The notes: generated by a model from the letters alone, not told the origin. A DNA stretch of 64,000 nt from NCEH01 sp043195125 (GCF_043195125.1 NZ_JBAFWR010000006.1); one strand, 5' to 3'. Positions 17,661 to 26,068 are shown, numbered from the stretch's first letter. Program-made: numbers and translations.

Positions 17661-17694
17661 AGACCGGGACAGGATGCACCCTGTCCCGGTCTTG
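17661..17694 (-). terminator. Strong hairpin terminator
   Basis: AAGACCGGGACAGG and CCTGTCCCGGTCTT pair perfectly over 14 bases with an ATGCAC loop. It lies after the small exported-protein gene and before the kinase gene, both leftward. The U-tract is short, so termination may be partial. Confidence 0.75.
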
Positions 17695-17726
17695 CACGTC
17701 TGCTTTGCCTTAAGGGCGACTTAGCA

Positions 17727-17978
17727 TCAATACTGGTCGGCGTCCTGCGCCGGGCCCCAATGGGGGTCGTGATCCTGCGCCGTGCCGCGCTGGAGCGAAT
17801 AGGCGTCCGTGCTGTAGGTGGCGGTCGCGGCCTGCGAGGCGTCCTGCTGGGGCTCGCTCACCTGGCGCTCGTGCGCTGCGGCGGCTGCGGCGTAGGAGGC
17901 CGGCTGGGCGGAAGCGATGCCAGTCGCGCCGAGCAGGCCGATCAGGGCGGCGGAAAGGGTCTTGGTCAGGGTGTTCAT
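17727..17978 (-). CDS. Small exported protein of unknown function
   Basis: The 83-residue product has a clear Sec signal peptide (MNTLTKTLSAALIGLLGATG, cleavage after ASA). The mature part is short and polar, rich in Ala, Gln and Asp, with no recognisable domain and no cysteine. Its N-terminus MNT(L/F)TKTL is shared with the exported protein at 18997, so the two are probably related. An ATACCAACGTAT dyad lies about 107 bases upstream. It ends before a strong hairpin that separates it from the histidine kinase gene. A link to that two-component system is inferred. Confidence 0.78.
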   Translation of the reverse strand: MNTLTKTLSAALIGLLGATGIASAQPASYAAAAAAHERQVSEPQQDASQAATATYSTDAYSLQRGTAQDHDPHWGPAQDADQY

Positions 17979-18084
17979 CGACGTATGTCCGTAGTGGGTT
18001 TCGATGGACAGAAGATGCCGCTGTCGGATCGCCTTCGATAGTATTCGCCCGTTGCTTTGAATTATGCCTTAGAGGGCGAGAGGC

Positions 18085-18096
18085 ATACGTTGGTAT
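18085..18096 (-). promoter_or_regulatory. Shared dyad element ATACCAACGTAT (copy 2, minus strand)
   Basis: Read on the minus strand the site is ATACCAACGTAT inside CATACCAACGTATG. It is about 107 bases upstream of the small exported-protein start at 17978 and points the same way. Spacing to the gene is nearly the same as for copy 3. Confidence 0.55.
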
Positions 18097-18241
18097 GTTC
18101 TCCGGCGCTCCGGATTTTCCGTGGCACACATGAAATCGGCGCCTGTCAGGCGCCGCGGCATGGGAAAAGCAAAAGGGGAGCACGGGGCAGGGGGCGCCTC
18201 CGCACGGCCATGTGCCAGGCCGGCGTGCCGATGGCGTTCCA

Positions 18242-18613
18242 TCACGCCATCGCCAGCGCCTGGTCGATGCAGGCGATCATCGCATTGCCGTCGAACGGCT
18301 TACTCAGAAAGCCGATGGCCCCCGCCGCCATTGCCTGCTTGCGAATGCGATCCTCGGGAAAGGCGGTGACGAAAATCACCGGCACGCGATTGCCTTGCCC
18401 GCGCAGATGGGATTGCAGCTCCACGCCCGACATGCCGGGCATCTGCACATCGGTGATGATGCAGTCCGTATCGCGCACCCGGTCGGAGTTCAGAAACGCG
18501 TCCGCCGATGCGAAGGTGCTGGTGCGCAGGCCGAGCGATCGTACGAGGTTTTCTATGGCGGTTCGCACCGCGTCATCGTCATCGACGATGGTAATCATGG
18601 GGTTGTTTGGCAC
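18242..18613 (-). CDS. Single-domain response regulator (receiver only)
   Basis: The 123-residue protein is a stand-alone receiver of the FixJ-like group: IVDDDDAVRTAIENLVRSLG, phospho-acceptor Asp55 in CIITDVQMPG and Lys in FLSKPFDG. It has no output domain and may act as a phosphate sink, or by protein contact with the nearby kinase. The GTG start at 18613 is preferred because AAAGGA lies 8 bases upstream and the N-terminus VPNNPMITIVDDD fits the family. A longer in-frame start would add an unconserved leader. It lies between two dyad elements. Confidence 0.9.
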   Translation of the reverse strand: MPNNPMITIVDDDDAVRTAIENLVRSLGLRTSTFASADAFLNSDRVRDTDCIITDVQMPGMSGVELQSHLRGQGNRVPVIFVTAFPEDRIRKQAMAAGAIGFLSKPFDGNAMIACIDQALAMA

Positions 18614-18996
18614 ACGATTAATCCTTTCGCCAGAATCGTCCGGCCTCGGCCGGGCGGCTCGCTCTGAAAGCAACATGGCGTGAAATGCCTGAGAATTGAA
18701 TCATACGCTGGTTTGCTTTTGCCTGATGAGCGCGCCGAAGACGCGGAAAAGCGCGCGCGATATGCTTCCCCATGGGCAGTCTTGCGGCCACGTAGGGGCA
18801 GACATCATCACCACGCGGCGGGGGTCCTGACCGGCGCAGGAGCGGGGCGCGCGCGGGCGCATCAAGGCCTTCCGGTCCGGCCCTATACGAAGGTATCTGC
18901 GAATATAAACTACAAGACATGAGAAGAAACCTAGGTGCAATTCATCCGGGGTCTGGCGAATTATATTATGCCTTCACTCAAACAGGAGTGACCACG
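18614..18996. other. Divergent non-coding region with dyad copy 3
   Basis: These 383 bases lie between the leftward receiver gene and a rightward small exported-protein gene. Apart from the ATACGAAGGTAT dyad at 18885-18896 and the promoter region following it, nothing recognisable is seen. The part near 18900-18970 is clearly more AT-rich than the surroundings. Confidence 0.55.
18885..18896 (+). promoter_or_regulatory. Shared dyad element ATACGAAGGTAT (copy 3)
   Basis: ATACGAAGGTAT is followed by CTGCGAATATAAACT, similar to the GTGCGGGTTAAACT that follows copy 1. The element is 100 bases upstream of the small exported-protein gene at 18997. An activator site upstream of a promoter would fit this layout. 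Confidence 0.6.
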
Positions 18997-19242
18997 ATGA
19001 ACACCTTCACCAAGACCCTTACCATTGCTTCCACCCTGGTCGTGATGGCCGCTTCCAACGCCTTCGCCGACCCGTACATCGGCCCCGAGAACGAGCAGCA
19101 ATATGCCGTGTCGCGCCAGGAGAGCCTGCTGCCGATGCCGGCTGAACACCACAAGGCCGTGCACGCCGCCCGGGCCGAGGCGCCCAACGCCCCCGCCTTC
19201 AACGCGCAGTCGGGCCCGGCTTTCGATCCGGATGTGAACTGA
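18997..19242 (+). CDS. Small exported protein of unknown function
   Basis: The 81-residue product starts MNTFTKTLTIASTLVVMAAS and has a signal peptide cleaved after AFA. The mature part (DPYIGPENEQQYAVSRQES and following) is polar, with His and Pro and no cysteine. A CAGGAG ribosome site precedes the ATG. Its N-terminus resembles that of the exported protein at 17727-17978, and both have the same dyad about 100 bases upstream, suggesting co-regulation. It is followed after 26 bases by another exported-protein gene. Function unknown. Confidence 0.8.
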   Translation: MNTFTKTLTIASTLVVMAASNAFADPYIGPENEQQYAVSRQESLLPMPAEHHKAVHAARAEAPNAPAFNAQSGPAFDPDVN

Positions 19243-19268
19243 ACGGGCGCAAGCACCGCATCGTTCCC

Positions 19269-19535
19269 ATGAAGTTCATGATCCCTACCGGCCTCCTGGC
19301 CCTCCTCATCCTCGGCGCGCTCCCGCAGATGGCGCGCGCCGACATCATGGGGACGCGGGAAGATACGGTTCAGTGGCGCGAGCGCGGCGCCGGGTGCAAT
19401 CCCGGCATCGCCGGACTGTCGGATATCGTCATGCCCGGGGATCTGATCTCCGGGCCGGTCGATTCCCCTGCTGCGGACCGCGCCAGGTCCGCTGACACCT
19501 GCGCGGCGCTCAACGCGGCCGACGCAGTTCCGTAA
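19269..19535 (+). CDS. Small exported protein of unknown function
   Basis: The 88-residue product has a signal peptide (MKFMIPTGLLALLILGALPQMARA) and a mature part of about 64 residues with two cysteines, which could form a disulfide in the periplasm. There is no recognisable domain. It lies 26 bases behind the preceding small exported-protein gene and is probably co-transcribed with it under the dyad element. It is convergent with the catalase gene. Confidence 0.7.
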   Translation: MKFMIPTGLLALLILGALPQMARADIMGTREDTVQWRERGAGCNPGIAGLSDIVMPGDLISGPVDSPAADRARSADTCAALNAADAVP

Positions 19536-19587
19536 AGAGACGGGCGCGCCTCAGGCCGCCCGCTTCTCGGGTTCCACTTCACCCTGC

Positions 19588-21708
19588 TCAGAGCTTGACG
19601 GCCGTTTCGCGGGCCCACAGGCGCAAGGTGCGGCAGCTTTCGATGAATTTCGCCATCGACGCCGCCCCATCGAGGGGGATAAGCCCCTCGTCGGCATCGC
19701 GTGCCACCCCGGCCTTCGCAAGAAGCGGCGCGGCCGACGCGGTGAAGCCGATGAACTTGCAATGGGCAAAGGCATCCGCCACGAAGTCGCGCGCCGCCGC
19801 TTCGCGGGTGAGCCGCTCCGCCCCTTCTTCCGAAAGCAGCAGAACCACGGCATCGAAGAGCACCGACGGGCCGCCGTCGATCATGTGCTTGGCCGGGATC
19901 ATTGTGCCGTCGGCGGTTTCCACGCCGCCCACCTTCGGGGCGATCAGCTCCAGGGTTGCCCCCTCCTTCTCGATGGCGGCCTGCAGCCTCTTCAACAACT
20001 TGCCGTCGCAGCCATTGCTGACCAGCACCCCGACCTTGCGGCCGGCGAAGCTGGGCGGGCCGTTCTGGATGATGCTGAGGGCGGGCGATGGGGGCAGGTC
20101 GTCGCGCGGGGCGATGGCCGCCTCCGCCGGCTCGGGCAGTTCCTTCATGCCGAGCTTGTCGGCCACAGTGGCGCCGAGCGCCTCGTCGATATTCAACAGA
20201 TGCGCCACCATCCGCTCGCGGATCAGGGGGTTATCGCATTTGCTGAGCTCGAAGGTCAGCGCCATGGCGATGTGCTTCTGCTCGGTGGCCGTCTGGCTGT
20301 TGAAGAATTGCCGCGCCTGGCTGTAGTGATCGGCGAAGCTTTCCGGCCGCAGCCGGACCTTCGGGCCTTCGAGATCCTCGCGGAACGAACGGAACCCGCG
20401 CACGGGGTCCTCACGCGGCCCGGCGCCCCAGGAATTCGGCTGGTAGTTCGCCCTGCCCACGGGATTGCGCATCGCCATGTGCCCGTCCTGCTGGAAATGG
20501 GCGAACGGGCATTTGGGCGCGTTGACTGGCAGATGCGTGAAATTCGGGCCGCCAAGCCGCTTCAACTGGGTATCGAGATAGGAAAAGTTACGGCCCTGAA
20601 GCAGGGGGTCGTTGGAAAAGTCGATGCCCGGCGGCACGTTCTGGGTCATGAACGCGACCTGCTCGGTCTCGGCGAAGAAATTATCCGGCATGCGGTCAAG
20701 CACCAGCCGGCCGACGGGAATGGGCTTCAGTATTTCCTCGGGAATGAGCTTGGTGGGGTCGAGCACGTCGAAGTCGAAGCTGTCGGCGAACGCCTGGTCG
20801 AACACTTGCACCCGCAATTCCCATTCCGGAAAATTGCCGGACTGGATCGCATCCCAAAGGTCGCGGCGATGGAAGTCCGGATCGGCGCCGTTGATCTTGA
20901 CCGCCTCGTTCCACACCACCGACTGCAGGCCGAGCTTCGGTTTCCAGAGGAATTTGACGAAGGTGGATTCGTCCTGGGCATTGAGGAAGCGGAACGTGTG
21001 GACGCCGAACCCTTCCATGAAGCGGAACGAGCGCGGGATCGCGCGATCCGACATGACCCACATGATCATGTGCATGGATTCCGGCGTCAGCGAGATGAAG
21101 TCCCAGAAATTGTCGTGGGCGGACTGAGCCTGAGGGAAGGCGCGGTCCGGCTCGGGCTTCACCGCGTGGATGACATCGGGAAACTTGATGGCGTCCTGGA
21201 TGAAAAACACCGGGATATTGTTCCCCACGAGGTCCCAATTGCCTTCCTGCGTATAGATCTTCACCGCAAAACCGCGCACGTCGCGCGCGAGATCGAACGA
21301 GCCCTTGGAGCCGGCGACGGTGGAAAACCGCACGAATGCCGGCGTCTTCTCGCCCGGGCGCTGGAACAGGTCGGCGCGGGTGTATTTGGCGAGCGAGTCA
21401 TAGGTCTCGAAATAGCCGTGCGCGCCATAGCCGCGGGCATGCACGACGCGCTCGGGAATGCGCTCGTGATCGAAGTGGAAGATCTTCTCCCGGAAGTGGA
21501 AATCCTCCATCAGGGCCGGGCCGCGCGCGCCGATCTTGAGGGTGTTCTGGTCGTCCGCGACGGGTCCGCCCTGCGCCGTCGTAAGCGTCGGCGTATCGCC
21601 CGTCGCGATCTGGTGGAGCTCGCCACCTTGGCCGCGCAGCAACGTCTGGTCGTGAAGTGTTGCCTCGGCCTGCGCGCCGGGTGTTGCCTTGGTCGATTTC
21701 CTGGCCAT
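19588..21708 (-). CDS. katE: Catalase, large-subunit KatE/HPII type
   Basis: The 706-residue protein has the catalase core with the active-site histidine in RVVHARGYGAHGYF near residue 77, the asparagine region DLVGNNIPVFFIQDAIKFPD, and the haem-ligand tyrosine in RNFSYLDTQ. A C-terminal flavodoxin/DJ-1-like domain starts near residue 555 (GRKVGVLVSNGCDG), as in HPII-type monofunctional catalases. It degrades hydrogen peroxide. The ATG at 21708 has GGAGCAGG just upstream; earlier in-frame codons lack a ribosome site. It is divergent from a stress-type ferritin-like gene, suggesting a shared stress response. Confidence 0.95.
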   Translation of the reverse strand: MARKSTKATPGAQAEATLHDQTLLRGQGGELHQIATGDTPTLTTAQGGPVADDQNTLKIGARGPALMEDFHFREKIFHFDHERIPERVVHARGYGAHGYFETYDSLAKYTRADLFQRPGEKTPAFVRFSTVAGSKGSFDLARDVRGFAVKIYTQEGNWDLVGNNIPVFFIQDAIKFPDVIHAVKPEPDRAFPQAQSAHDNFWDFISLTPESMHMIMWVMSDRAIPRSFRFMEGFGVHTFRFLNAQDESTFVKFLWKPKLGLQSVVWNEAVKINGADPDFHRRDLWDAIQSGNFPEWELRVQVFDQAFADSFDFDVLDPTKLIPEEILKPIPVGRLVLDRMPDNFFAETEQVAFMTQNVPPGIDFSNDPLLQGRNFSYLDTQLKRLGGPNFTHLPVNAPKCPFAHFQQDGHMAMRNPVGRANYQPNSWGAGPREDPVRGFRSFREDLEGPKVRLRPESFADHYSQARQFFNSQTATEQKHIAMALTFELSKCDNPLIRERMVAHLLNIDEALGATVADKLGMKELPEPAEAAIAPRDDLPPSPALSIIQNGPPSFAGRKVGVLVSNGCDGKLLKRLQAAIEKEGATLELIAPKVGGVETADGTMIPAKHMIDGGPSVLFDAVVLLLSEEGAERLTREAAARDFVADAFAHCKFIGFTASAAPLLAKAGVARDADEGLIPLDGAASMAKFIESCRTLRLWARETAVKL

Positions 21709-22104
21709 CTGACCTGCTCCGTGAAATGTGGCTGCGTAGCTTTGAGTTAATCCAGCGAGCCTCAGGCCAGACTTGACCTTAACAAGGCCGGCTTCGCCGG
21801 TTGAAATCGCAGAAGGCAATATTGGAACCGCCTCTCGCAGAGGACGTTACTCGTGGGACGATCTCATCGCCTTTTTGGATCCTGAGATCGTCCACCAATT
21901 ACGTATGCCCTCTTGGCGTGCCCGACGAATGTCTCATCGGGCGCTTCCCTTCCGCTTCTGTGTCGCCGGAGTAACTTGTGGCGGTGTGATCTGTTCCAAG
22001 GTGCCGGCGCGGAAAAATGAAGGGCTCATTCTTTCAGAGTACTTCTGAGGGATGATCTGTCACGCATACGCGTCTTGTAGAATAAAGACCTGAGGAGAAT
22101 GAAA
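21709..22104. other. Divergent region between katE and the DUF892 gene
   Basis: These 396 bases hold no gene. They contain a rightward EcfG-type promoter match at 21824-21848 and an AT-rich stretch before the DUF892 gene. No matching promoter pointing toward katE was found. Confidence 0.6.
21824..21848 (+). promoter_or_regulatory. EcfG-type general stress promoter match
   Basis: GGAAC, 16 bases, then CGTT fits the alphaproteobacterial EcfG sigma-factor consensus exactly. It points toward the DUF892 ferritin-like gene, whose start is about 256 bases further on. The long leader lowers certainty, and about one chance match is expected in a window of this size. Confidence 0.45.
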
Positions 22105-22599
22105 ATGGCTGAGAAAAATCTTGAATCCTTGTTCCACGATACACTGAAGGATATTTATTACGCCGAGCGGAAAATCCTGAAGGCACTGCCCAAGATGGCG
22201 CGCGGCGCGCAGTTGCCGGAACTGAAGGCGGCGTTCGAGAAGCATCGCGACGAAACCGAGGTGCATGTGGAACGCCTGCAGCAGGTGTTCGAAATCCTCG
22301 GCAAGCGTCCGCAGGGAAAAACCTGCCCGGCCATCGAAGGCATCCTCGAGGAAGGCGAAGAGATCCTCGACGAGTACAAGGGCACGCCCGCGCTCGACGC
22401 CGGGCTCGTGTCTGCGGCGCAGGCCGTGGAGCACTATGAGATGACGCGCTACGGCACGCTCAAGCGCTGGTCGGAAGAACTCGGCTTCAAGGATGCCGCC
22501 GCCCTTTTCGCGCAGACCCTGGGCGAAGAGAAGAAGACCGACGAGACGCTGAGCATGCTCGCCAAATCGGCCGCCAATCAAAAGGCGAAGGCGGCTTAA
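22105..22599 (+). CDS. Ferritin-like DUF892 (YciE/YciF family) protein
   Basis: The 164-residue protein matches the DUF892 family: ESLFHDTLKDIYYAERKILKALPKMA at the N-terminus and AAQAVEHYEMTRYGTLKRWSEELG near residue 108. It is a four-helix ferritin-like bundle with Glu/His metal positions. The family is linked to general stress, but its reaction is unknown. The second ATG (22105) is preferred because GAGGAG is 8 bases upstream, whereas it lies only 2 bases from the ATG at 22099. It faces katE and has an EcfG-type promoter match upstream. Confidence 0.9.
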   Translation: MAEKNLESLFHDTLKDIYYAERKILKALPKMARGAQLPELKAAFEKHRDETEVHVERLQQVFEILGKRPQGKTCPAIEGILEEGEEILDEYKGTPALDAGLVSAAQAVEHYEMTRYGTLKRWSEELGFKDAAALFAQTLGEEKKTDETLSMLAKSAANQKAKAA

Positions 22600-23006
22600 T
22601 CAGCCGTTTCGGCACGCGCGCGCGGGTGCCTTGCGCACCCTCGCGCATATGCAATTCGCAAGGCGCGGGGCGTTTTCAGGCGCCCGCGCGCCTTCGCGAG
22701 GACGGTGTGTCGCGGGCAGCGGCGCACATTGTAGGTGAGAAAGCGGATCTGCCGCGCGCGCGGCCGCGGTCCCGTCCGGGCCGGGCAAAGGGGAGGGGGG
22801 AAGTTCACAAACCGTTCGCCCTTAACGCCCTGGCGCCCGTCTGGGATCCGCCGCGCCAGGCGAAGGCCGCCGCACGCGCACGTTGGCCTCATGCCGCCAA
22901 TCCGGGGCGGCGCCGGCCAAATGCGAAGAAATCAGCTCTGACCAGGCAAGAGAGGAAACCGTTCTCCCCCCGCCCTTGTTGTGTGAGAGGACCGGAGGGA
23001 GTTGGG
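22600..23006. other. Long GC-rich non-coding stretch
   Basis: Nothing recognisable is seen in these 407 bases. The start has a GC-rich region able to fold (CGCGCGCGGGTG area), which could end transcription of the DUF892 gene. The frame of the following gene stays open through most of it, but the translated sequence is Arg/Pro/Ala-rich without homology. Confidence 0.5.
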
Positions 23007-24116
23007 ATGGAGCGGACGCATTGGCGGCGAACGGCTGGGAACCTCGTGTTCTGGGCCGCGATCGCCGGAGCCGTCATTTTGGCGCCAAGGTGGGGAAGGG
23101 GACAAAGCCAGGGAGAGTCCGGAGCGCGCGCGCGGAGCGGCGAGACAGCGGCCACGCGGGCCTGGAGGTTTGAAGCCGGGCGCGGGCGCACCGCGACCGC
23201 TCCGACGCAGATTCCCCTGCGCGGCTGGCGCGACATCATCCTGCGCACCTTGAAGGAATTCTTCGCCGATCGCGTGCTGAGCGTCGCCGCCGGCGTCACT
23301 TTTTATGCCCTGCTCGCCGTGTTTCCTTCGATCAGCGCCTTGATCTCGCTTTATGGGCTGGTGCTCGACACCTCCGTCCTTCAGGACCAGCTGGAGGCCG
23401 CCTCCTGGGTGCTTCCCTCGGGCGCCATCGAGGTGATGCGGAACCAGGCGTTGCGGGTGATCGCGCAGGGGTCCTCCACCTTGAGCCTCGGCTTCGCCTT
23501 CAGCCTCGTCATCGCGCTCTGGAGCGCGAATGCCGGCACCAAGGCGCTGATCGAAGCGCTGAACGTGGCCTATCAGGAGGAGGAGCGACGGTCCTTCATC
23601 ACGCTGACGCTTCTCACCCTCGGCTTCACCTTCACGGCCATTCTGTTCGCGGGCATTGCGACGGCTTCGGTGGTGGCACTGCCGATGCTGCTGAAGGTGG
23701 TCTATCTCGAAACCGGAACGGAGTGGCTGATTTCGCTCCTGCGCTGGCCGGCCCTCGCCGTCATCGTCGCGGCGGTCATCACGGTCATCTACCGATACGG
23801 CCCGTGCCGGGCGCGGGCGCGCTGGAAATGGGTCAGCCTGGGCAGCATCGTCGCCGCCGTTCTCTGGCTCATCGTCTCTGCCGGCTTCTCCTGGTATGTC
23901 AGCCGCTTCGGCACCTACAATCAAACCTATGGCTCGCTCGGCGCCGTGGTCGGCTTCATGACGTGGATGTGGCTGTCGATCAGCGTGATCCTGCTCGGCG
24001 CCGAGCTCAATGCGGAAATCGAGCACCAGACGGCCGTCGACACGACCACCGGCCCGCCCCTGCCCATGGGGGCGAGAGGCGCGCGCATGGCCGACACCGT
24101 CGGCGCTCCGCAATAG
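23007..24116 (+). CDS. YihY/virulence factor BrkB family membrane protein
   Basis: The 369-residue protein has the YihY core from about residue 75: RVLSVAAGVTFYALLAVFPSISALISLYGLVLD, then GFAFSLVIALWSANAGTKALIEALNVAY and the terminal TYNQTYGSLGAVVGFMTWMWLS. About six core membrane segments are present, plus one extra hydrophobic stretch near residues 11-26. Once called ribonuclease BN, the family is now regarded as membrane proteins of uncertain role. The ATG at 23007 follows a GGAGGGAG site. It is followed by a LysR remnant on the other strand. Confidence 0.88.
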   Translation: MERTHWRRTAGNLVFWAAIAGAVILAPRWGRGQSQGESGARARSGETAATRAWRFEAGRGRTATAPTQIPLRGWRDIILRTLKEFFADRVLSVAAGVTFYALLAVFPSISALISLYGLVLDTSVLQDQLEAASWVLPSGAIEVMRNQALRVIAQGSSTLSLGFAFSLVIALWSANAGTKALIEALNVAYQEEERRSFITLTLLTLGFTFTAILFAGIATASVVALPMLLKVVYLETGTEWLISLLRWPALAVIVAAVITVIYRYGPCRARARWKWVSLGSIVAAVLWLIVSAGFSWYVSRFGTYNQTYGSLGAVVGFMTWMWLSISVILLGAELNAEIEHQTAVDTTTGPPLPMGARGARMADTVGAPQ

Positions 24117-24609
24117 ACATCCGCATACTCATTCCAGCGCATGTTCCCTGGGCCGGAGGACCGCCGCTCGCAAGATCGCTTTCGACATGGAAGCGAGGCA
24201 GCTGCGCGAGCCCCAGCCCGAGCTGCACCCCGAGCAGATAGCTTTCCGGCCCGGTGACCGAAAACGGCGCGGCCATCTCGATGGTGCGCGGTCCCTCCCG
24301 TGTCCGGAACGCAACGGGCGCCAGGGCCCCGGCGCTCAGCCGCCGAATGCCGCCTTCTGAGGCCGGCATTACTGGCCTAAGGGCGGAAGGGCGCGAGGCG
24401 GTGGGTCCGCCGGCGTGAGCGGCGGCGCCGAAGGTCGCTACCGTTTAGTGGGCGGAGCGCCGTAGGCAAAATGGAGCATCACCACTTCTGTCGATGCGCC
24501 CCCGGTGGGGGCGGGATAATCCAGGGGCATCCGGACCAACAAATGCCGGGCAGCACGGCAGGGGCCGGGCTTGCACGACCGTCCGGGACGTCACACTGCG
24601 AGTCATCCC
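24117..24609. other. Gap with LysR remnant, otherwise nothing recognisable
   Basis: These 493 bases carry a leftward C-terminal LysR fragment (24160-24342). The rest, 24343-24609, shows no gene. The last part must hold the promoter of the small repeat protein gene at 24610. Confidence 0.5.
24160..24342 (-). pseudogene. LysR-family regulator remnant (effector-domain C-terminal fragment)
   Basis: Translation on the minus strand gives VAFRTREGPRTIEMAAPFS, then VTGPESYLLGVQLGLGLAQLP and RFHVESDLASG. This follows the last beta-strand/helix unit of LysR effector domains, where a G-L-G-(I/L)-A-x-L-P turn precedes the final strand. There is no DNA-binding domain, and the sequence after the fragment is not family-like. 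It appears to be debris of a regulator lost from this spot. Confidence 0.6.
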
Positions 24610-24948
24610 ATGCGACACATCTTCAGACTGCTTTCCGGCCTGTGGCTCGGCGCGCTGGTAGCGTTGCCGGCTTCGGCAATGCCCCTTGCCCCGTCCTCTG
24701 TGCCAGCGGCCGCCGCCGTCACCTTGGTCGCCCAGGGCTGCGGCCCTGGATGGTGGCGCGGGCCGTGGGGCCATTGCCGCCACACTCCCTATACCGGCCG
24801 CGTGCCGGGCGGCGGGTGGGTCTACGACCTGCCCCCCACCTACGGCTATTTCGGCAACGGCTGCCCGCCCGGCTATTGGCATGGGCCCTGGGGCCATTGC
24901 CGCGACACCCCCTATCACGGCCGGCTGCCCGGCGGCGGATGGCAGTGA
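24610..24948 (+). CDS. Small exported Gly/Cys/Trp-rich repeat protein (GCG_CRPN-like)
   Basis: The 112-residue protein has a signal peptide ending near ASA and two tandem units of about 28 residues, each with G-C-x-P-G-x-W, GPWGHCR(H/D)TPY and GR(V/L)PGGGW. The units begin near residues 43 and 83 and are joined by a short Tyr-rich linker. The GPWGHCR pattern is typical of small secreted alphaproteobacterial proteins of unknown function. The four cysteines could pair in the periplasm. It is followed by an LTXXQ-type periplasmic protein gene after 49 bases. Confidence 0.75.
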   Translation: MRHIFRLLSGLWLGALVALPASAMPLAPSSVPAAAAVTLVAQGCGPGWWRGPWGHCRHTPYTGRVPGGGWVYDLPPTYGYFGNGCPPGYWHGPWGHCRDTPYHGRLPGGGWQ

Positions 24949-24997
24949 CGGCAAACGCCGTCTCCCCCTGAGATCCTATGATAAGAAAGATCTGAGC

Positions 24998-25501
24998 ATG
25001 AACCGCACCCTTATGGCCGCCCTGACGGGCGCGATTCTCATCGCCGCTCCGGCCGCGCGGGCCCAGACGCCCCCGCCCGCCGGCGCGCCGCCGGAGCCTC
25101 CCGCCGTTGAGCTCTACAGCGCGGCAGATGCCCAGGCCGTGCTCGAAGCGCGCCTTCTCGCGCTGAAGACCGTGATAACCCTCAATCCCGAACAGCAAAA
25201 GCTCTGGCCGCCGGTGGAGGCCGCCATCCGCGCGGTGGCGAAATTGTCCGCCGAGCGCCGGGCCGAGCGGGCCAAGGCGCCGCCACCGGATAATTTCGTC
25301 GAGATCCTGGACCGCATCGCCGATGCCGAGGCGCTGCGGGCGCGGGACTTGAAGACCGTGACGGCCGCGCTGAAGCCTCTCGTCGCGTCTCTCACGCCGG
25401 CGCAGCAGCGGCGCATCCCCGCCTTCCTTGGGCTGCGCGAAGGCGCCGATGGCCTGCCTCAGCCCACCGCCGAGATCTGGCTGTTCGAGGAAGAAAACTA
25501 G
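24998..25501 (+). CDS. Spy/CpxP-like periplasmic protein (LTXXQ motif)
   Basis: The 167-residue protein has a signal peptide (MNRTLMAALTGAILIAAPAARAQ) and a helical mature domain with two LTXXQ-type motifs (TLNPEQQKLWPPVEAAI near residue 64 and SLTPAQQRRIPAFLG near 132). Spy/CpxP relatives are periplasmic chaperones or stress adaptors; Rhizobiales have many such short members. The proline-rich linker after the signal is unusual but common in the family. It may be co-transcribed with the cupin gene 48 bases downstream. Confidence 0.82.
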   Translation: MNRTLMAALTGAILIAAPAARAQTPPPAGAPPEPPAVELYSAADAQAVLEARLLALKTVITLNPEQQKLWPPVEAAIRAVAKLSAERRAERAKAPPPDNFVEILDRIADAEALRARDLKTVTAALKPLVASLTPAQQRRIPAFLGLREGADGLPQPTAEIWLFEEEN

Positions 25502-25549
25502 GATCAGCACACGATCGTGCCGCCAATCGCAGGTCTGAAGGAGGTTCCC

Positions 25550-26032
25550 ATGCCGATCTCGTTCCTTCACTCGAAAGGAACCGAAGCACCCATCAAGATT
25601 CCCGCCATCGGGCTCGATCTGTTCGTGCGCATGCCGCCGGCGGCGAGCTCGGGCGAGTTCTGCTTCATCGAGACCATCAACGCCCCCGGCGCGGGTCCCC
25701 CCCGGCATCGCCACCGCGAAGCAGAGATCTTCCGCGTCATCGAGGGCCGATATCTCTATGAGGCGGATGGCCGGCGCTTCTATGCCGAGGCGGGGGACGT
25801 GGTCAGCATCCCCGGCGGGATCGAGCACGGCTTCTGCAATGTCACCGACAAGCCCGCGCGCCAGTACATCCTGATGGCCCCGGCCCTCGATGCGGCGGCC
25901 TTCTTCACCGAGCTTGCCGGCGTGATGCATGACGGCATCCCCGACCAGGCGGCGCTCAATGCCTTCGGGCAGAAGTGGCATGTGGAGTTCCTCGGACCGC
26001 CCGTCAACCGAAACGACCAGCCCACGGATTGA
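25550..26032 (+). CDS. Cupin domain protein
   Basis: The 160-residue protein shows both cupin motifs: GPPRHRHREAEIFRVIEGRYLYEADG near residue 50 (His, His and Glu metal ligands) and GDVVSIPGGIEHGFCNV near residue 82 (second-motif His). It is a single beta-barrel and could bind a metal and act as a dioxygenase, isomerase or sensor. GAAGGAGG lies just upstream of the ATG at 25550. It ends before a hairpin terminator and the edge of the catabolic region. Confidence 0.85.
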   Translation: MPISFLHSKGTEAPIKIPAIGLDLFVRMPPAASSGEFCFIETINAPGAGPPRHRHREAEIFRVIEGRYLYEADGRRFYAEAGDVVSIPGGIEHGFCNVTDKPARQYILMAPALDAAAFFTELAGVMHDGIPDQAALNAFGQKWHVEFLGPPVNRNDQPTD

Positions 26033-26068
26033 AGTGGGCCCACCCAACCCTCGATAGACCCGAAACAC

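Noticed and set aside
19242..19267. A GGAAC-N17-CGTT match on the minus strand
   Set aside because: It points antisense into a small exported-protein gene and away from any stress gene; about one such match is expected by chance in the window.
19762..21750. A 662-codon open frame opposite the catalase gene
   Set aside because: Shadow of katE; no recognisable protein family and no ribosome site.
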